From NCBI GenBank assembly GCA_031265345.1, contig JAISCU010000368.1, forward strand, positions 1 to 15,742: a stretch of 15,742 bases of DNA. Direction: 5' to 3'. Of this stretch, positions 6,696 to 13,901 are shown in pieces (within the stretch, counting starts at the first letter, position 1; each line of letters starts with the position of its first letter). Under the pieces are notes generated by a model that had not been told where the DNA came from, did not search any database, and saw only the letters and a program-made list of their open reading frames with translations. This DNA comes from Bifidobacteriaceae bacterium (GTDB taxonomy: Bacteria; Actinomycetota; Actinomycetes; Actinomycetales; WQXJ01). The translations under genes and the position numbers were made by a program.

Positions 6696-8258
6696 TCACT
6701 CGAATGTGACGAGCTTGTAGTTGGCCGAGCCGTCGGCGTACACGGTCAGGTTCTTGACCGCGTTGCGCATGCCGTATTTCGTGATCGGCTGATAGAGGTA
6801 GATGAACGGCGCGAATTCTTCCGCCTCGATGTTGAACACCTTGTTCAGCACGACTTCCCGTTCGGTCCGATCGGCTATCCCCCCGGCGGACACGGCGAGG
6901 TCATGCAGTTCGGCGTTGTCGTAATGCGAACCAAAGATGTCGAACGCGATGATCACCGAGACTTCGACTTGGGGGTCGCCGGCCGTGGCGGCGAACGATC
7001 CCAGGATCAAGTCGAAATCCCCTGCGGAGCGGCGCTCGGTGTAGGCGGCCTGGTCGAGCGGCTCGAGCTGCAGCGTGATTCCGGCTTCTGCGGCCCCGGA
7101 TTGGATCACCTGGGCGACCTCGTCGGCGCGGGGGAAGCTGGAGGCGGTGTAGATCAGGGTCAACGGCGAGCCGTCGTAAGTCGAGGTCGAGACCAGTTGG
7201 GCGGCCTGGCCGGGATCGTGAACGTAGTCGCGCCCAGCCTCGTAGCCCAGGTTGGTGGCCGGGATCGGGTAGTCCGCGACGATCGCCGACCCGGAGAAGA
7301 TCCCGTCGACTATGCCCTGGCGGTCGACGCTCAAGGAGAGCGCCTCGCGCAGGTTCCGGTCGCTGAACGCCTCGTTCTCGCCCGCTTGGACGCCGATGTG
7401 CATGTGGGTGTCCATCTCGACGTCTTGCACGGCGAATTGGCCCGTGTCCAACGCGTCGGCGACGTCGGCGCTGATCTGGGTGGCGATGTCCGCGGTCCCG
7501 GCTTGGAGGGTGGCCGCGCGGGTCGAATCGTCCAGGACCGACTTGTAGACGATTGCGTCGACGTTGGTGGCGTTGTCATCGGTCCAGCCCCACCAATCCT
7601 CGTTCTTGGTGAAGCGGCCCTCGCCGGTCTGCCCGTCGAATGTGTCGACTGCGAAGGCGCCGGTGCCGGACGGTTTGAGGAAGTACCCGTCCGGGTCGGC
7701 CTCGAACGCCGCAGAATCGATTATCGGCACCCGGCCGACTTCATCGAGGAAAGTGGGCATCAGGTTCTTCTGCACAATGACGACCGTGAGGTCGTCCGGG
7801 GTCTCGGCGTGGTCGTAGCCCTCGGCCCAGGCGTCGCGACCGGTCAACGACTCGTCATCGCGGATGCGATCGAAGGTCGCTGCCACGTCGGCGGATGTGA
7901 AGGGGTTGCCGCTGGAGAAGGTCACTGACTCGCGAAGGGTGAAAGTCCATCTAATGCCGTCCTCGGACGCTTCCCAGGCCGTGGCCAGCCCCGGCTCGTA
8001 GTTCTGATGGTGGTCGCTGGTCACGAGCGGGTCGCCCCAGAGGTTACCGGTGTCGTCTCCGCCGAAGCCGAAGTTGGTGAATCGGTCGAGAGTCTTCTGA
8101 ACGTCGGCGTTCGAGGCGATGGTGAGGACGTTCGAACTCGTCTCGCCGTTCTTTGGGTCTTCTTGCTCGTTTGCGCCATCCCCATTCTGGGAGCAGGCCG
8201 CGATGGACAGGGCCAAGGCCGCGGCAGCCGCAATCGCGATACTGCGTCGGATGTTCAT
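6696..8258 (-). CDS. ABC substrate-binding lipoprotein, family 5 (DppA/OppA type), 520 aa
   Basis: Extracytoplasmic ligand receptor for the transporter. The N-terminus has basic residues (NIRR), an alanine-rich hydrophobic core and a lipobox IAAC with Cys22 as the lipidation site. A Ser/Asp/Glu-rich linker follows. SBP family 5 features are YEPGLATAWEASEDGIRWTFTLRE, TSADVAATFDRI, the GTGAF segment, and RNLREALSLSVDRQGIVDGIF. Length is normal. The ATG at 8258 overlaps the ATPase stop by 4 nt (ATGA), with GAGGT upstream. Ligand specificity cannot be deduced; members bind peptides, glycosides, opines, nickel complexes and other solutes. Its place beside soluble hydrolases suggests an ester- or lactone-containing small molecule, which is speculative. 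Confidence 0.93.
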   Translation of the reverse strand: MNIRRSIAIAAAAALALSIAACSQNGDGANEQEDPKNGETSSNVLTIASNADVQKTLDRFTNFGFGGDDTGNLWGDPLVTSDHHQNYEPGLATAWEASEDGIRWTFTLRESVTFSSGNPFTSADVAATFDRIRDDESLTGRDAWAEGYDHAETPDDLTVVIVQKNLMPTFLDEVGRVPIIDSAAFEADPDGYFLKPSGTGAFAVDTFDGQTGEGRFTKNEDWWGWTDDNATNVDAIVYKSVLDDSTRAATLQAGTADIATQISADVADALDTGQFAVQDVEMDTHMHIGVQAGENEAFSDRNLREALSLSVDRQGIVDGIFSGSAIVADYPIPATNLGYEAGRDYVHDPGQAAQLVSTSTYDGSPLTLIYTASSFPRADEVAQVIQSGAAEAGITLQLEPLDQAAYTERRSAGDFDLILGSFAATAGDPQVEVSVIIAFDIFGSHYDNAELHDLAVSAGGIADRTEREVVLNKVFNIEAEEFAPFIYLYQPITKYGMRNAVKNLTVYADGSANYKLVTFE

Positions 8259-9970
8259 GGGTACCTCATTTCGTTATCGGATGAACTCTGCTTTTCTTTG
8301 ATTCCTTGAGTGACCGTTATCCGCCGGTGTTCGCGTTGGAGCACCGGGTCCGCGACCGGCACCGCCGCCACAAGGCGACGGGTGTATGGCTCCTCGGGTG
8401 ACCCGAGAACCTGGCCAGTGGGGCCGCGCTCCACCAACCGGCCGCGGCTCATCACCACCACGGAGTCGGCGAAGCTTGAGACCACTGCCAGGTCGTGAGT
8501 GATGAAGAGGCATGCGAACCTGAGCTCGGCGCGCAATTCCGCCAGCAACTCGAGCACCTGGGCCTGGACTGACACATCGAGAGCGCTGGTGGGCTCGTCC
8601 GCGATGAGCAACGAGGGCCGTCGAATCAGGGCGCGCGCGATGCTGACGCGTTGGGACTGGCCACCGGACAGCTCGTGGGGATGCTTTCGCCGGACTGAGG
8701 TCGCGAGTCGTACCGCGTCCAGCAAAACGTCTATGCGGTGCGAAGCCTCAGACGCTGGCAGTCGCTCACCAACGGACAGCGGCGCCGCGATGGCCTCCTC
8801 GACCGTCCGGCGCGGATTGAGGGACCAGTTCGGATCCTGGAAGACGTAGCCGATCGTCGACCGGACTCGGCGCAGGTCCGCCGCCCGCGCGTGGTCGACC
8901 CTCGTCCCCGAGATGGAGACCGAGCCCGACGTCGATCTCTGCAGCCCGGCGATGGTGCGCGCGATAGTCGATTTGCCTGATCCGGATTCGCCCACCACGC
9001 CGAGCGTCTCCATCCGGCCGATGGAGAACGTGACACCGTCGACCGCCAAGAAGGCGCGCCCGAGTCCCTGCTTGAACCGAACCGTCAGCCCGTCGACCTC
9101 GAGCACCGTCGGCTCAGGCGCCGAGGTGCGGTCGGCCGGGGCTCGATCGACCTGAAGCCGCGGGACCACGGATAGCAGATCCTGGGTGTACGGGTCCTGT
9201 GGTCGCGCGAACAGGTCATGAACCTCGGCCGTCTCGACAATCGTGCCATCGTGCATCACCGCGACCCGGTCGGCCAGGTCCGCGACGACCCCCATGTTGT
9301 GCGTGATCAGCAGTATCGCTGTGCCCAGCCGGTCTCGCAGGTCGCGCATCAACGCCAGAATCTCTGCCTGCACGGTCACGTCCAGCGCCGTGGTGGGCTC
9401 ATCCGCGATGATCAGGTCGGGGTTGCAGCTGATGGCCATCGCGATCACCACCCGTTGCTTCTGGCCGCCCGAAAGCTGGTGCGGGTAGTAGCCGATCCGT
9501 TTGCCGGGATCAGGTATCCCGACCAGCGCCAGCAATTCGACGGCCCGCTTGATCGCCTTCTTGCGGCTGCCGCCTTCATGCCGAGCGATCGTGTCGACCA
9601 GTTGCGAGCCGATCGTGAACACCGGGTTGAGCGCGCTGGTCGGCTCTTGGAAGACCATCGCCGCCCGTTTGCCGCGCAACTGTGCCAGTGTTCTGCCATC
9701 CAGGCCGAGGACTTGCGTGCCAGCCAGCCTGACCGAACCGGCGACCTCCGCGTTGGACGGGAGCAAGCCCAGCACGGCCCGTGAGGTGACCGATTTGCCC
9801 GACCCGGATTCGCCGACCAGCGCGAGGATTTCTCCTTGCGACACCGTCAGCGAGGCCTTGCGGACCGCTTCGACGTCACCGTGCGGCAGACGGAACCGGA
9901 CCGTGAGGTCGCGGACTTCGAGGACAACCGACTCGTCGGTCGGCGTGGCCGGAAGTGGGTCCACTGCCAT
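8255..9970 (-). CDS. fused DppD-DppF-type dual ABC ATPase, 571 aa
   Basis: Both ATPase subunits of a peptide-type importer are on one chain. Domain 1 has Walker A GESGSGKS at 53-60, signature LSGGQ at 166-170, Walker B LIIADEP at 186-192 and switch His224. Domain 2 has GESGSGKS at 327-334, LSGGQ at 434-438, Walker B LLIADEP at 454-460 and His492. Each is followed by the oligopeptide-family tail motif (PQDPYTQDLLSVVP; PEEPYTRRLVAAVP). All catalytic motifs look intact, so both sites may hydrolyse ATP. It is the first gene of the operon; ATG 9970 follows GAGGAG. Fused forms are known in Actinobacteria and Proteobacteria. Having the ATPase before the binding protein is less usual than the reverse. 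Confidence 0.95.
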   Translation of the reverse strand: MAVDPLPATPTDESVVLEVRDLTVRFRLPHGDVEAVRKASLTVSQGEILALVGESGSGKSVTSRAVLGLLPSNAEVAGSVRLAGTQVLGLDGRTLAQLRGKRAAMVFQEPTSALNPVFTIGSQLVDTIARHEGGSRKKAIKRAVELLALVGIPDPGKRIGYYPHQLSGGQKQRVVIAMAISCNPDLIIADEPTTALDVTVQAEILALMRDLRDRLGTAILLITHNMGVVADLADRVAVMHDGTIVETAEVHDLFARPQDPYTQDLLSVVPRLQVDRAPADRTSAPEPTVLEVDGLTVRFKQGLGRAFLAVDGVTFSIGRMETLGVVGESGSGKSTIARTIAGLQRSTSGSVSISGTRVDHARAADLRRVRSTIGYVFQDPNWSLNPRRTVEEAIAAPLSVGERLPASEASHRIDVLLDAVRLATSVRRKHPHELSGGQSQRVSIARALIRRPSLLIADEPTSALDVSVQAQVLELLAELRAELRFACLFITHDLAVVSSFADSVVVMSRGRLVERGPTGQVLGSPEEPYTRRLVAAVPVADPVLQREHRRITVTQGIKEKQSSSDNEMRYP

Positions 9971-10042
9971 GTGCCTGCTCCTCGTCGAAATAGCTGTCGG
10001 CTGGACGGGGGCTTTCCCGGCCCGCTGTGTGGCGACGAATCG

Positions 10043-10072
10043 AGGCTAGCTGCGCCGCTAAGGTTCTGTCAA
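10043..10072 (-). promoter_or_regulatory. promoter of the minus-strand catabolic operon
   Basis: On the minus strand a perfect TTGACA (10072-10067) is followed after 18 bp by TAGCCT (10048-10043), which fits the actinobacterial TANNNT -10. The ATPase start codon lies about 70 bp downstream. The candidate operator at 10046-10061 fills most of the spacer and touches the -10. Sequence match only. Confidence 0.6.
10046..10061. promoter_or_regulatory. candidate GntR operator, site 1
   Basis: CTAGCTGCGCCGCTAA is an imperfect palindrome: its inner 14 bp, TAGCTGCGCCGCTA, match their own reverse complement at 12 positions. It lies in the -35/-10 spacer of the operon promoter, a natural place for repression. 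A second copy sits at 10144-10159. Assignment to the adjacent GntR protein is inferred from position and spacing. Confidence 0.5.
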
Positions 10073-10143
10073 GGGGATAAATGAAACGACTCTTGCGGAC
10101 CGTGACGGGCCGCAATACCCCGCGACTCGGCCTAGCGCGTGCC

Positions 10144-10159
10144 CTAGTCGCAGTGCTAA
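10144..10159. promoter_or_regulatory. candidate GntR operator, site 2
   Basis: CTAGTCGCAGTGCTAA shares 11 of 16 bases with site 1, including both outer arms (CTAG...GCTAA). It lies 98 bp away and about 60 bp before the regulator's start codon. It overlaps a possible plus-strand -10 (TAACAT, 10157-10162). A third CTAG begins at 10132, giving CTAG-N8-CTAG over 10132-10147. This could support autoregulation by the GntR protein. Confidence 0.45.
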
Positions 10160-10162
10160 CAT
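10157..10162 (+). promoter_or_regulatory. possible -10 of the regulator/isomerase unit
   Basis: TAACAT fits TANNNT and lies 57 bp before the regulator ATG. No convincing -35 is found 16-19 bp upstream, so this is only a weak candidate. Its overlap with operator site 2 is the main reason to list it. Confidence 0.25.
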
Positions 10163-10218
10163 CCTACCAATGGAGCATTTCTAGCCCCAGTTCCGTTCAT
10201 TCTCGATGGGAGGGTCCT

Positions 10219-11010
10219 ATGGTCACGCGCCCGAGCCTGGCGCAGAGCATCGCCAAGGAGCTCGCCTCCGCGATCTATGTCGGTGAATTCCGCGCGGGGC
10301 AGCGGTTGCCTCCCGAGCGCGCCTTGATGGAGCGCTACTCGGCAGGGCGCAACACTATTCGCGAGGCGGTCCAGTCGCTCGTGGCCCAGGGACTGCTGGA
10401 CGTCAGCCCAGGGAGGGGGACGACCGTCCTCGAGGTCAGCCAGGGGACGCCGTTCGAGCACGCCGACTTCTCCGTGCTCACCGGCAACGCGGCCGTGGAC
10501 GACCTCTATGAGTTTCGCATCCTGCTCGAAGTCGACGCCACGGCGAAGGCCGCGGCTCGGGCGCGGGGCGAGGACATCGCGGAGATCATGGAGGCGCTGC
10601 ATCGTCATGAGCAAGCGGTCGGCGATGGTCCGCCCGGCGTCACCCGGCGGGGCACGGAGTTCCACGCCGCCATCGTGAAAGCCTCGCGCAACACCGCCTA
10701 CATCGCCGCGCTGAAAGCCATGGCCGGGCCGCTGACAGCCGTGCGCGAGCACATCGACGCGGTCCCCGGCGCGATCTCCAGCGGCGCTGCCGACCACCGC
10801 CGTATCGCGGAGCTGATCGCCCACGGCGATGTCGAGGGCGCGAGCGCGGCCATGTTGCTGCATCTGCGGACGGCACAGACGAACCTCGCCAAGGCGCGCG
10901 CCCTCGAAGGAGCCGGGTGCCGACGGGAGCCTGCCGACCCGGAATCCCACCCGGAATCCGGCCCGAATTCTCGCACGACAGGAGAAACAGATGTCCTTGC
11001 AACGCGTTGA
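10219..11010 (+). CDS. GntR-family transcriptional regulator, FadR/FCD type, 263 aa
   Basis: The winged helix-turn-helix spans residues 5-72 and contains GEFRAGQRLPPERALMERY, then RNTIREAVQSLVAQGLLDV and the wing GRGTTV. A helical FCD ligand-binding domain covers about 85-235, with DLYEFRILLEVDA, FHAAIVKAS, DHRRIAEL and LLHLRTA. These supply the Asp and His residues that usually bind a metal with an organic-acid ligand. I chose ATG 10219 behind GGGAGGG; the open frame extends upstream to 10081 but has no coding character there. The low-complexity tail (about 235-263) is not conserved in the family. It is divergent from the catabolic operon and overlaps the next gene by 20 bp. Likely a local repressor released by a ligand or product. 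Confidence 0.92.
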   Translation: MVTRPSLAQSIAKELASAIYVGEFRAGQRLPPERALMERYSAGRNTIREAVQSLVAQGLLDVSPGRGTTVLEVSQGTPFEHADFSVLTGNAAVDDLYEFRILLEVDATAKAAARARGEDIAEIMEALHRHEQAVGDGPPGVTRRGTEFHAAIVKASRNTAYIAALKAMAGPLTAVREHIDAVPGAISSGAADHRRIAELIAHGDVEGASAAMLLHLRTAQTNLAKARALEGAGCRREPADPESHPESGPNSRTTGETDVLATR

Positions 11011-11944
11011 CGAGTGGCGCGAGACGGTGGCCAAGAAGTTCGCCCAACTCAAGGCCGACCATCCCGAGCGGCTGCGGCGGCGGTTGGAACTGTCCTGGTC
11101 GAACTGGGGCTTCGGTCAAGAGCCGCTGGCCGTCTCAGCGGCCCGGCTGGCCCAGGCGGGATTGGGGCGCATCGAGTTGCACGGCAACCACTACGGGCCC
11201 GACCTGGGGTACCGACTGGGCGAGACCAAGCAAATCCTGTCCGACCACGGCCTGCGCGTCTCAGGCATGTGCGGCATGTACTCGGCCGAATCGGAGTTCG
11301 CCTCGACCTCGCACGCGGCCCGGCAGAGGGCGATCGACTACACGCGCCGCGAACTGGATTTCTGCGCCGAGGTCGGAGGAAGCTACCTCCTGATAGTCCC
11401 AGGCGCCGTGGGTCGGTCGGAACCGTACGACGACAACGAGTGGCACCGATCCACACAATCCTTGCGGATAGTCGCGGATCACTTCACGGAGACTGGCGTG
11501 CGAGGCGCGGTCGAACCGATTCGGTCGGCCGAAGTCTCACTGGTGCACACTGTGGATGATGCCGTCCGTTACATCGAGGCGGTGGGCCACCCCGGCGTCC
11601 AACACATCAACGGCGACGTGTACCACATGCAGGTCGAAGAGAAGAATGTCCCGCTGGCGGTGCTGGACGCCGGTGAGAGGCTGGTCAACCTTCACTTGGC
11701 GGACTCGAACCGGCTCGGCCTGGGTCAGGGCTCCCTGGACGTCGACACCTTGATCAAAGCCCTGTATGTGATCGGCCACAATTCTCCTGGGCGCTACGTC
11801 ACCCCGGAACCGCTCGGGCCGGGAGCAGGGCCGTACCCCGCGATGCATTCGCTGCAAGACCCCAAGGCGCTCGACGACTTGGTGTTCGGCACCGTCCCCT
11901 ACTGGCGCGAGCGCGAAGAAGCCGTCCTCGCCGCCAGCGGGTGA
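10991..11944 (+). CDS. sugar isomerase/epimerase-like TIM-barrel protein, 317 aa
   Basis: Xylose-isomerase-like TIM barrel (AP endonuclease 2 superfamily, PF01261). A divalent-metal site is visible in the family order: Glu175 (AVEPI), Asp209 (INGDVYHM), His235 (NLHLADSN) and Glu273 (VTPEP). IELHG at 61-65 marks an early strand. Members epimerise or isomerise keto-sugars and inositol derivatives. The alpha subunits of C-glycoside deglycosidases also belong to this fold, and the WSNWGFG...IELHGNHYGPDLGY region reminds me of them, but no small beta-subunit gene is seen here. ATG 10991 follows AGGAGA and lies inside the end of the regulator gene, so the two are co-transcribed. It probably acts on a sugar-like part of the imported ligand. 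Confidence 0.85.
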   Translation: MSLQRVDEWRETVAKKFAQLKADHPERLRRRLELSWSNWGFGQEPLAVSAARLAQAGLGRIELHGNHYGPDLGYRLGETKQILSDHGLRVSGMCGMYSAESEFASTSHAARQRAIDYTRRELDFCAEVGGSYLLIVPGAVGRSEPYDDNEWHRSTQSLRIVADHFTETGVRGAVEPIRSAEVSLVHTVDDAVRYIEAVGHPGVQHINGDVYHMQVEEKNVPLAVLDAGERLVNLHLADSNRLGLGQGSLDVDTLIKALYVIGHNSPGRYVTPEPLGPGAGPYPAMHSLQDPKALDDLVFGTVPYWREREEAVLAASG

Positions 11945-11951
11945 GCGGTCT

Positions 11952-12085
11952 TCAGCGCCCGATCCCGCCGGTCGCGGCCATGACGCTGATTGCAGGATGA
12001 TCAGCGAGGAGGGCTCTGATGTGCTGGGGTAGGACGTGCTGACGGTCTCGCTGCTGGCGCGCGATCCTTGGGCGAAAGCCGTCAT
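11952..12085 (-). pseudogene. 3' remnant of a VapC-like PIN toxin gene, frameshifted
   Basis: The minus frame ends with HIRALLADHPAISVMAA, close to DIKALLADHPEISVLAT at the end of the intact PIN gene at 13508-13900. Just upstream the match continues in another frame: TVSTSYPS against TILTSDPN. A single missing base near 12021-12028 explains the switch. DNA of 11983-12036 aligns with 13521-13575 with only scattered changes. The catalytic Asp of the TSDP motif has become Tyr. No start codon or N-terminal half is recognisable. It is a dead paralogue of the intact toxin gene. Confidence 0.7.
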
Positions 12086-12459
12086 GTCGGAGCGGCCGCG
12101 GACAAGCAGGTAGATGCCCTCGGCGACCAGGCCGCCCGGATGCGTGCCTGTCGGCGGGGTGGTGTGTCACTGGCCCGCCGTGGCGCGGCTTGGCTCTGCT
12201 GCCGCTGGCAGTTGGGGCCGGGGCAGGAGGGGGCCGCCGATGCCGTGGGTCGGCTGACCTGCGCGAACGCGGCGAACTGGGCGGACGGCATCGGGCGGCG
12301 GGTGGCACAACTCACGGCGGCGCGACCCGGCGGCCGTGCGACGGTGAGTCAGGGACGGAGCCGGGACTGGCGTTGCAAGAAATGTACATGCGATGCGCCA
12401 TTATTGGCGCACCGAACGCAATGGATGCTGACTTCATGCCGACTGCGGCGGGGTGGCGG
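12086..12459. other. gene-free stretch, probable decayed DNA
   Basis: About 370 bp between the PIN-gene scrap and the hipA remnant. Open frames exist on both strands, but their translations are Arg/Pro/Ala-rich, with no domain I recognise and no convincing ribosome sites. It may hold what is left of the N-terminal half of the PIN toxin and its antitoxin. The one clear structure is the palindrome at 12394-12411. Confidence 0.5.
12394..12411. repeat. 18-bp palindrome, possible relic operator
   Basis: TGCGCCA-TTAT-TGGCGCA is a perfect 7-bp inverted repeat around TTAT in an otherwise unstructured stretch. It lies roughly where the promoter of the decayed PIN toxin/antitoxin unit would be expected on the minus strand. 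Too short to be a terminator; an old repressor site is a guess. Confidence 0.35.
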
Positions 12460-13056
12460 TTAGGATTCGGGATCCCCTATGTCGCGGCCTGCCAGAATCC
12501 GTTCGGCGGTGGCCAAGAATCGCTGCCGCAGTCCTGGCGTCGAGCCGCGCGGTGGCGCGACCGTCTCCACCGCTGCGGCGAAAGCCGCGACCATGCTTTC
12601 AAGATGCGTCCTGATAGACCGGCTCGCCAACAGCCCCCAGGAGGAAGCCTCGGATTCCAAGCGTTCCAAGGTGATGCGTCGTTGATCGAACACCCCGTCA
12701 ATCGACAGGGCCAAGTCGTGTCCGATGCGCCCTGGTTGGTGCAGATTCGGTACGCCGTCGTAGAGGTCGGCCAGCCGCGTGCCGCCGGGCTCGTGCAGCA
12801 ATGTGGGTCGAGTGCGCCCGGCCATGGGGCTCTTGCCAGCGGCCGTCAAAACGGGCCAACAGGAGTTTCGGCTGGAAACCAGGGATCATGGACCTCGAGT
12901 CGTCATGCGCCCCGAGGTCGTGCCGGTCGATCGCCTGGCGCAAGCGCCGCCCGATAGCTGCGGGCTTCACGCTCACATACCGGGGCTGGTGTCCAGCTGG
13001 CTCGTCAGGGACGCTGATGGTCACGGCGCCGGCGATGGACGCGCCGAACTCCCCGG
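12460..13056 (-). pseudogene. hipA-like kinase toxin gene, internally deleted and frameshifted
   Basis: Two HipA pieces are joined. The first frame (13056 to about 12800) reads TGEFGASIAGAVTISVPDE, then RSMIPGFQPKLLLARFDGRW and GRAHSTHI, which is the start of the HipA kinase domain (GxQxKxxL, then THI). In the next frame it continues at once with LLHEPGGTRLADLYDGVP and DLALSIDGVFDQRRITLERL, typical of the HipA C-terminus, and stops at 12460. Everything between THI and LLHEPGG is absent, roughly 130-170 residues in other HipA proteins, including the catalytic HGD...KN loop. The usual N-terminal domain of about 90 residues is also missing, because HipA similarity begins right at the HipB stop. 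It cannot be an active kinase. Confidence 0.85.
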
Positions 13057-13302
13057 TCAGCCTTGGCTGCCATCGCGGTCGCCCAGTTCGTAGTGGGCTG
13101 TCAGTTCGATGCCGAGGCTCGCGAGGGTGCGGAACAGCCGCGACTCGTGCAGGGTGCCCCGTCCCAGTTCAAGCGATCGCAGATAATCGCGCGAGAACCC
13201 CAGGCTCTCGGCCAGTTCGGCTTGGGTCAGCCCCCGCGCCTGGCGCGCCGCGCGCACGATGGCGCCCACGTCCCGCAAGCGCCCGATCGTCAAGTCTGTC
13301 AT
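13057..13302 (-). CDS. hipB: HipB-like XRE-family repressor/antitoxin, 81 aa
   Basis: Small Cro/C1-type helix-turn-helix protein. GAIVRAARQARGLTQAELAESLGFSRDYLRSLELGRGT (13-50) is a complete XRE DNA-binding motif, followed by a short tail LFRTLASLGIELTAHYEL as in HipB proteins. I chose ATG 13302 because AGGAGG lies just upstream; an in-frame ATG at 13356 would place translation through the operator. It is directly followed by the hipA remnant, as in hipBA operons. The antitoxin has lost its kinase partner, so today it may serve only as an autorepressor or regulate other targets. Its intact frame hints that it is still selected or that the toxin loss is recent. Confidence 0.85.
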   Translation of the reverse strand: MTDLTIGRLRDVGAIVRAARQARGLTQAELAESLGFSRDYLRSLELGRGTLHESRLFRTLASLGIELTAHYELGDRDGSQG

Positions 13303-13314
13303 CACTCCTCCTGC

Positions 13315-13381
13315 GCGGATATTCCCGCAATGGACAATGCGAGAATATCGCCGCATGGACTAATGCGCGGAAATCTCCGCA
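13315..13381. promoter_or_regulatory. hipB: hipB operator/promoter region with repeated boxes
   Basis: A 32-bp inverted repeat at 13318-13349 has arms GATATTCCCGCAATG and CAATGCGAGAATATC, 13 of 15 paired, around a central GA. A related box follows at 13364-13381, TGCGCGGAAATCTCCGCA. The element CCGCA-TGGAC-AATGCG occurs twice in tandem (from 13325 and 13351). The block sits 13 bp upstream of the hipB start codon and is locally AT-richer. It is best read as the site where HipB represses its own operon; the match to any published HipB consensus is not claimed. Confidence 0.7.
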
Positions 13382-13507
13382 TTCTCAGCGTTCGCGCGAC
13401 TGGCCGGTCTGGCGGCATTCACTTCCACGGCCACATGGCGGCCAGTGGACTCCCCCAGCAGCAGGCCGGATTCCCCGGGGCAACCGGGCGCGCTTTGCGT
13501 CGCGAGT

Positions 13508-13900
13508 TCAGGTTGCCAGGACGCTGATTTCGGGGTGATCGGCGAGCAGGGCTTTGATGTCGTTCGGGTCGGACGTGAGAATTGTGACGGGAGCATCATC
13601 GGACAGGATCGCCGTCGCGCAGACGATTGCGTCCATCGCGTCGCGGTGGCCATGGCGCCGTGCGGAACGGAGCAGATCAGTGGCGGTCAGGGCGACGGCG
13701 CGCGACACGTCGATGACATCCAGACCTGACACGGCCCATCGGATGGCCGCCGGTTTCATGGCCGGGTCGATTCCTTCGACCAAGGTGGCAGCCGAAGTGG
13801 TGACGGACTCGCCGGCGGCTTCCAGTTCTTTGGCCAGCGCCATCACGTCGGGGTCGCGGCGAATCAGCCGAGACAGGCCTTCGGAGTCGAGCACAATCAC
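13508..13900 (-). CDS. VapC-like PIN-domain ribonuclease toxin, 130 aa
   Basis: Full-length PIN domain. The acidic metal-binding set is present: Asp5 (VLDSEG), Glu42 (LVEG), Asp90 in GHRDAMDAIVCATA and Asp111 in LTSDPND. PIN toxins of this kind cleave specific RNAs in a Mg-dependent way when free of antitoxin; the target here is unknown. The start is GTG at 13900, one base after the antitoxin stop and without a clear ribosome site of its own, so translation is probably coupled to the antitoxin. A broken paralogue of its 3' end lies at 11952-12085. The gene symbol vapC would be reasonable, but family numbering is not possible. Confidence 0.88.
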   Translation of the reverse strand: MIVLDSEGLSRLIRRDPDVMALAKELEAAGESVTTSAATLVEGIDPAMKPAAIRWAVSGLDVIDVSRAVALTATDLLRSARRHGHRDAMDAIVCATAILSDDAPVTILTSDPNDIKALLADHPEISVLAT

Positions 13901-13901
13901 G

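Noticed and set aside
5802..7928. 708-codon plus-strand open frame across permease and binding-protein genes
   Set aside because: It is a shadow of two well-conserved minus-strand genes, and its composition is unlike a real protein.
10081..10218. Longer GntR protein starting at 10081
   Set aside because: The extra 46 codons cover the control region and lack family similarity; ATG 10219 has a GGGAGGG site.
12190..12957. Plus-strand 255-codon frame over the hipA remnant
   Set aside because: The opposite strand carries recognisable HipA segments; this frame has no motif or ribosome site.
13360..13653. 97-codon minus-strand frame between hipB and the PIN toxin
   Set aside because: Most of it overlaps the toxin gene in another frame, and the rest is promoter DNA; no domain or ribosome site.
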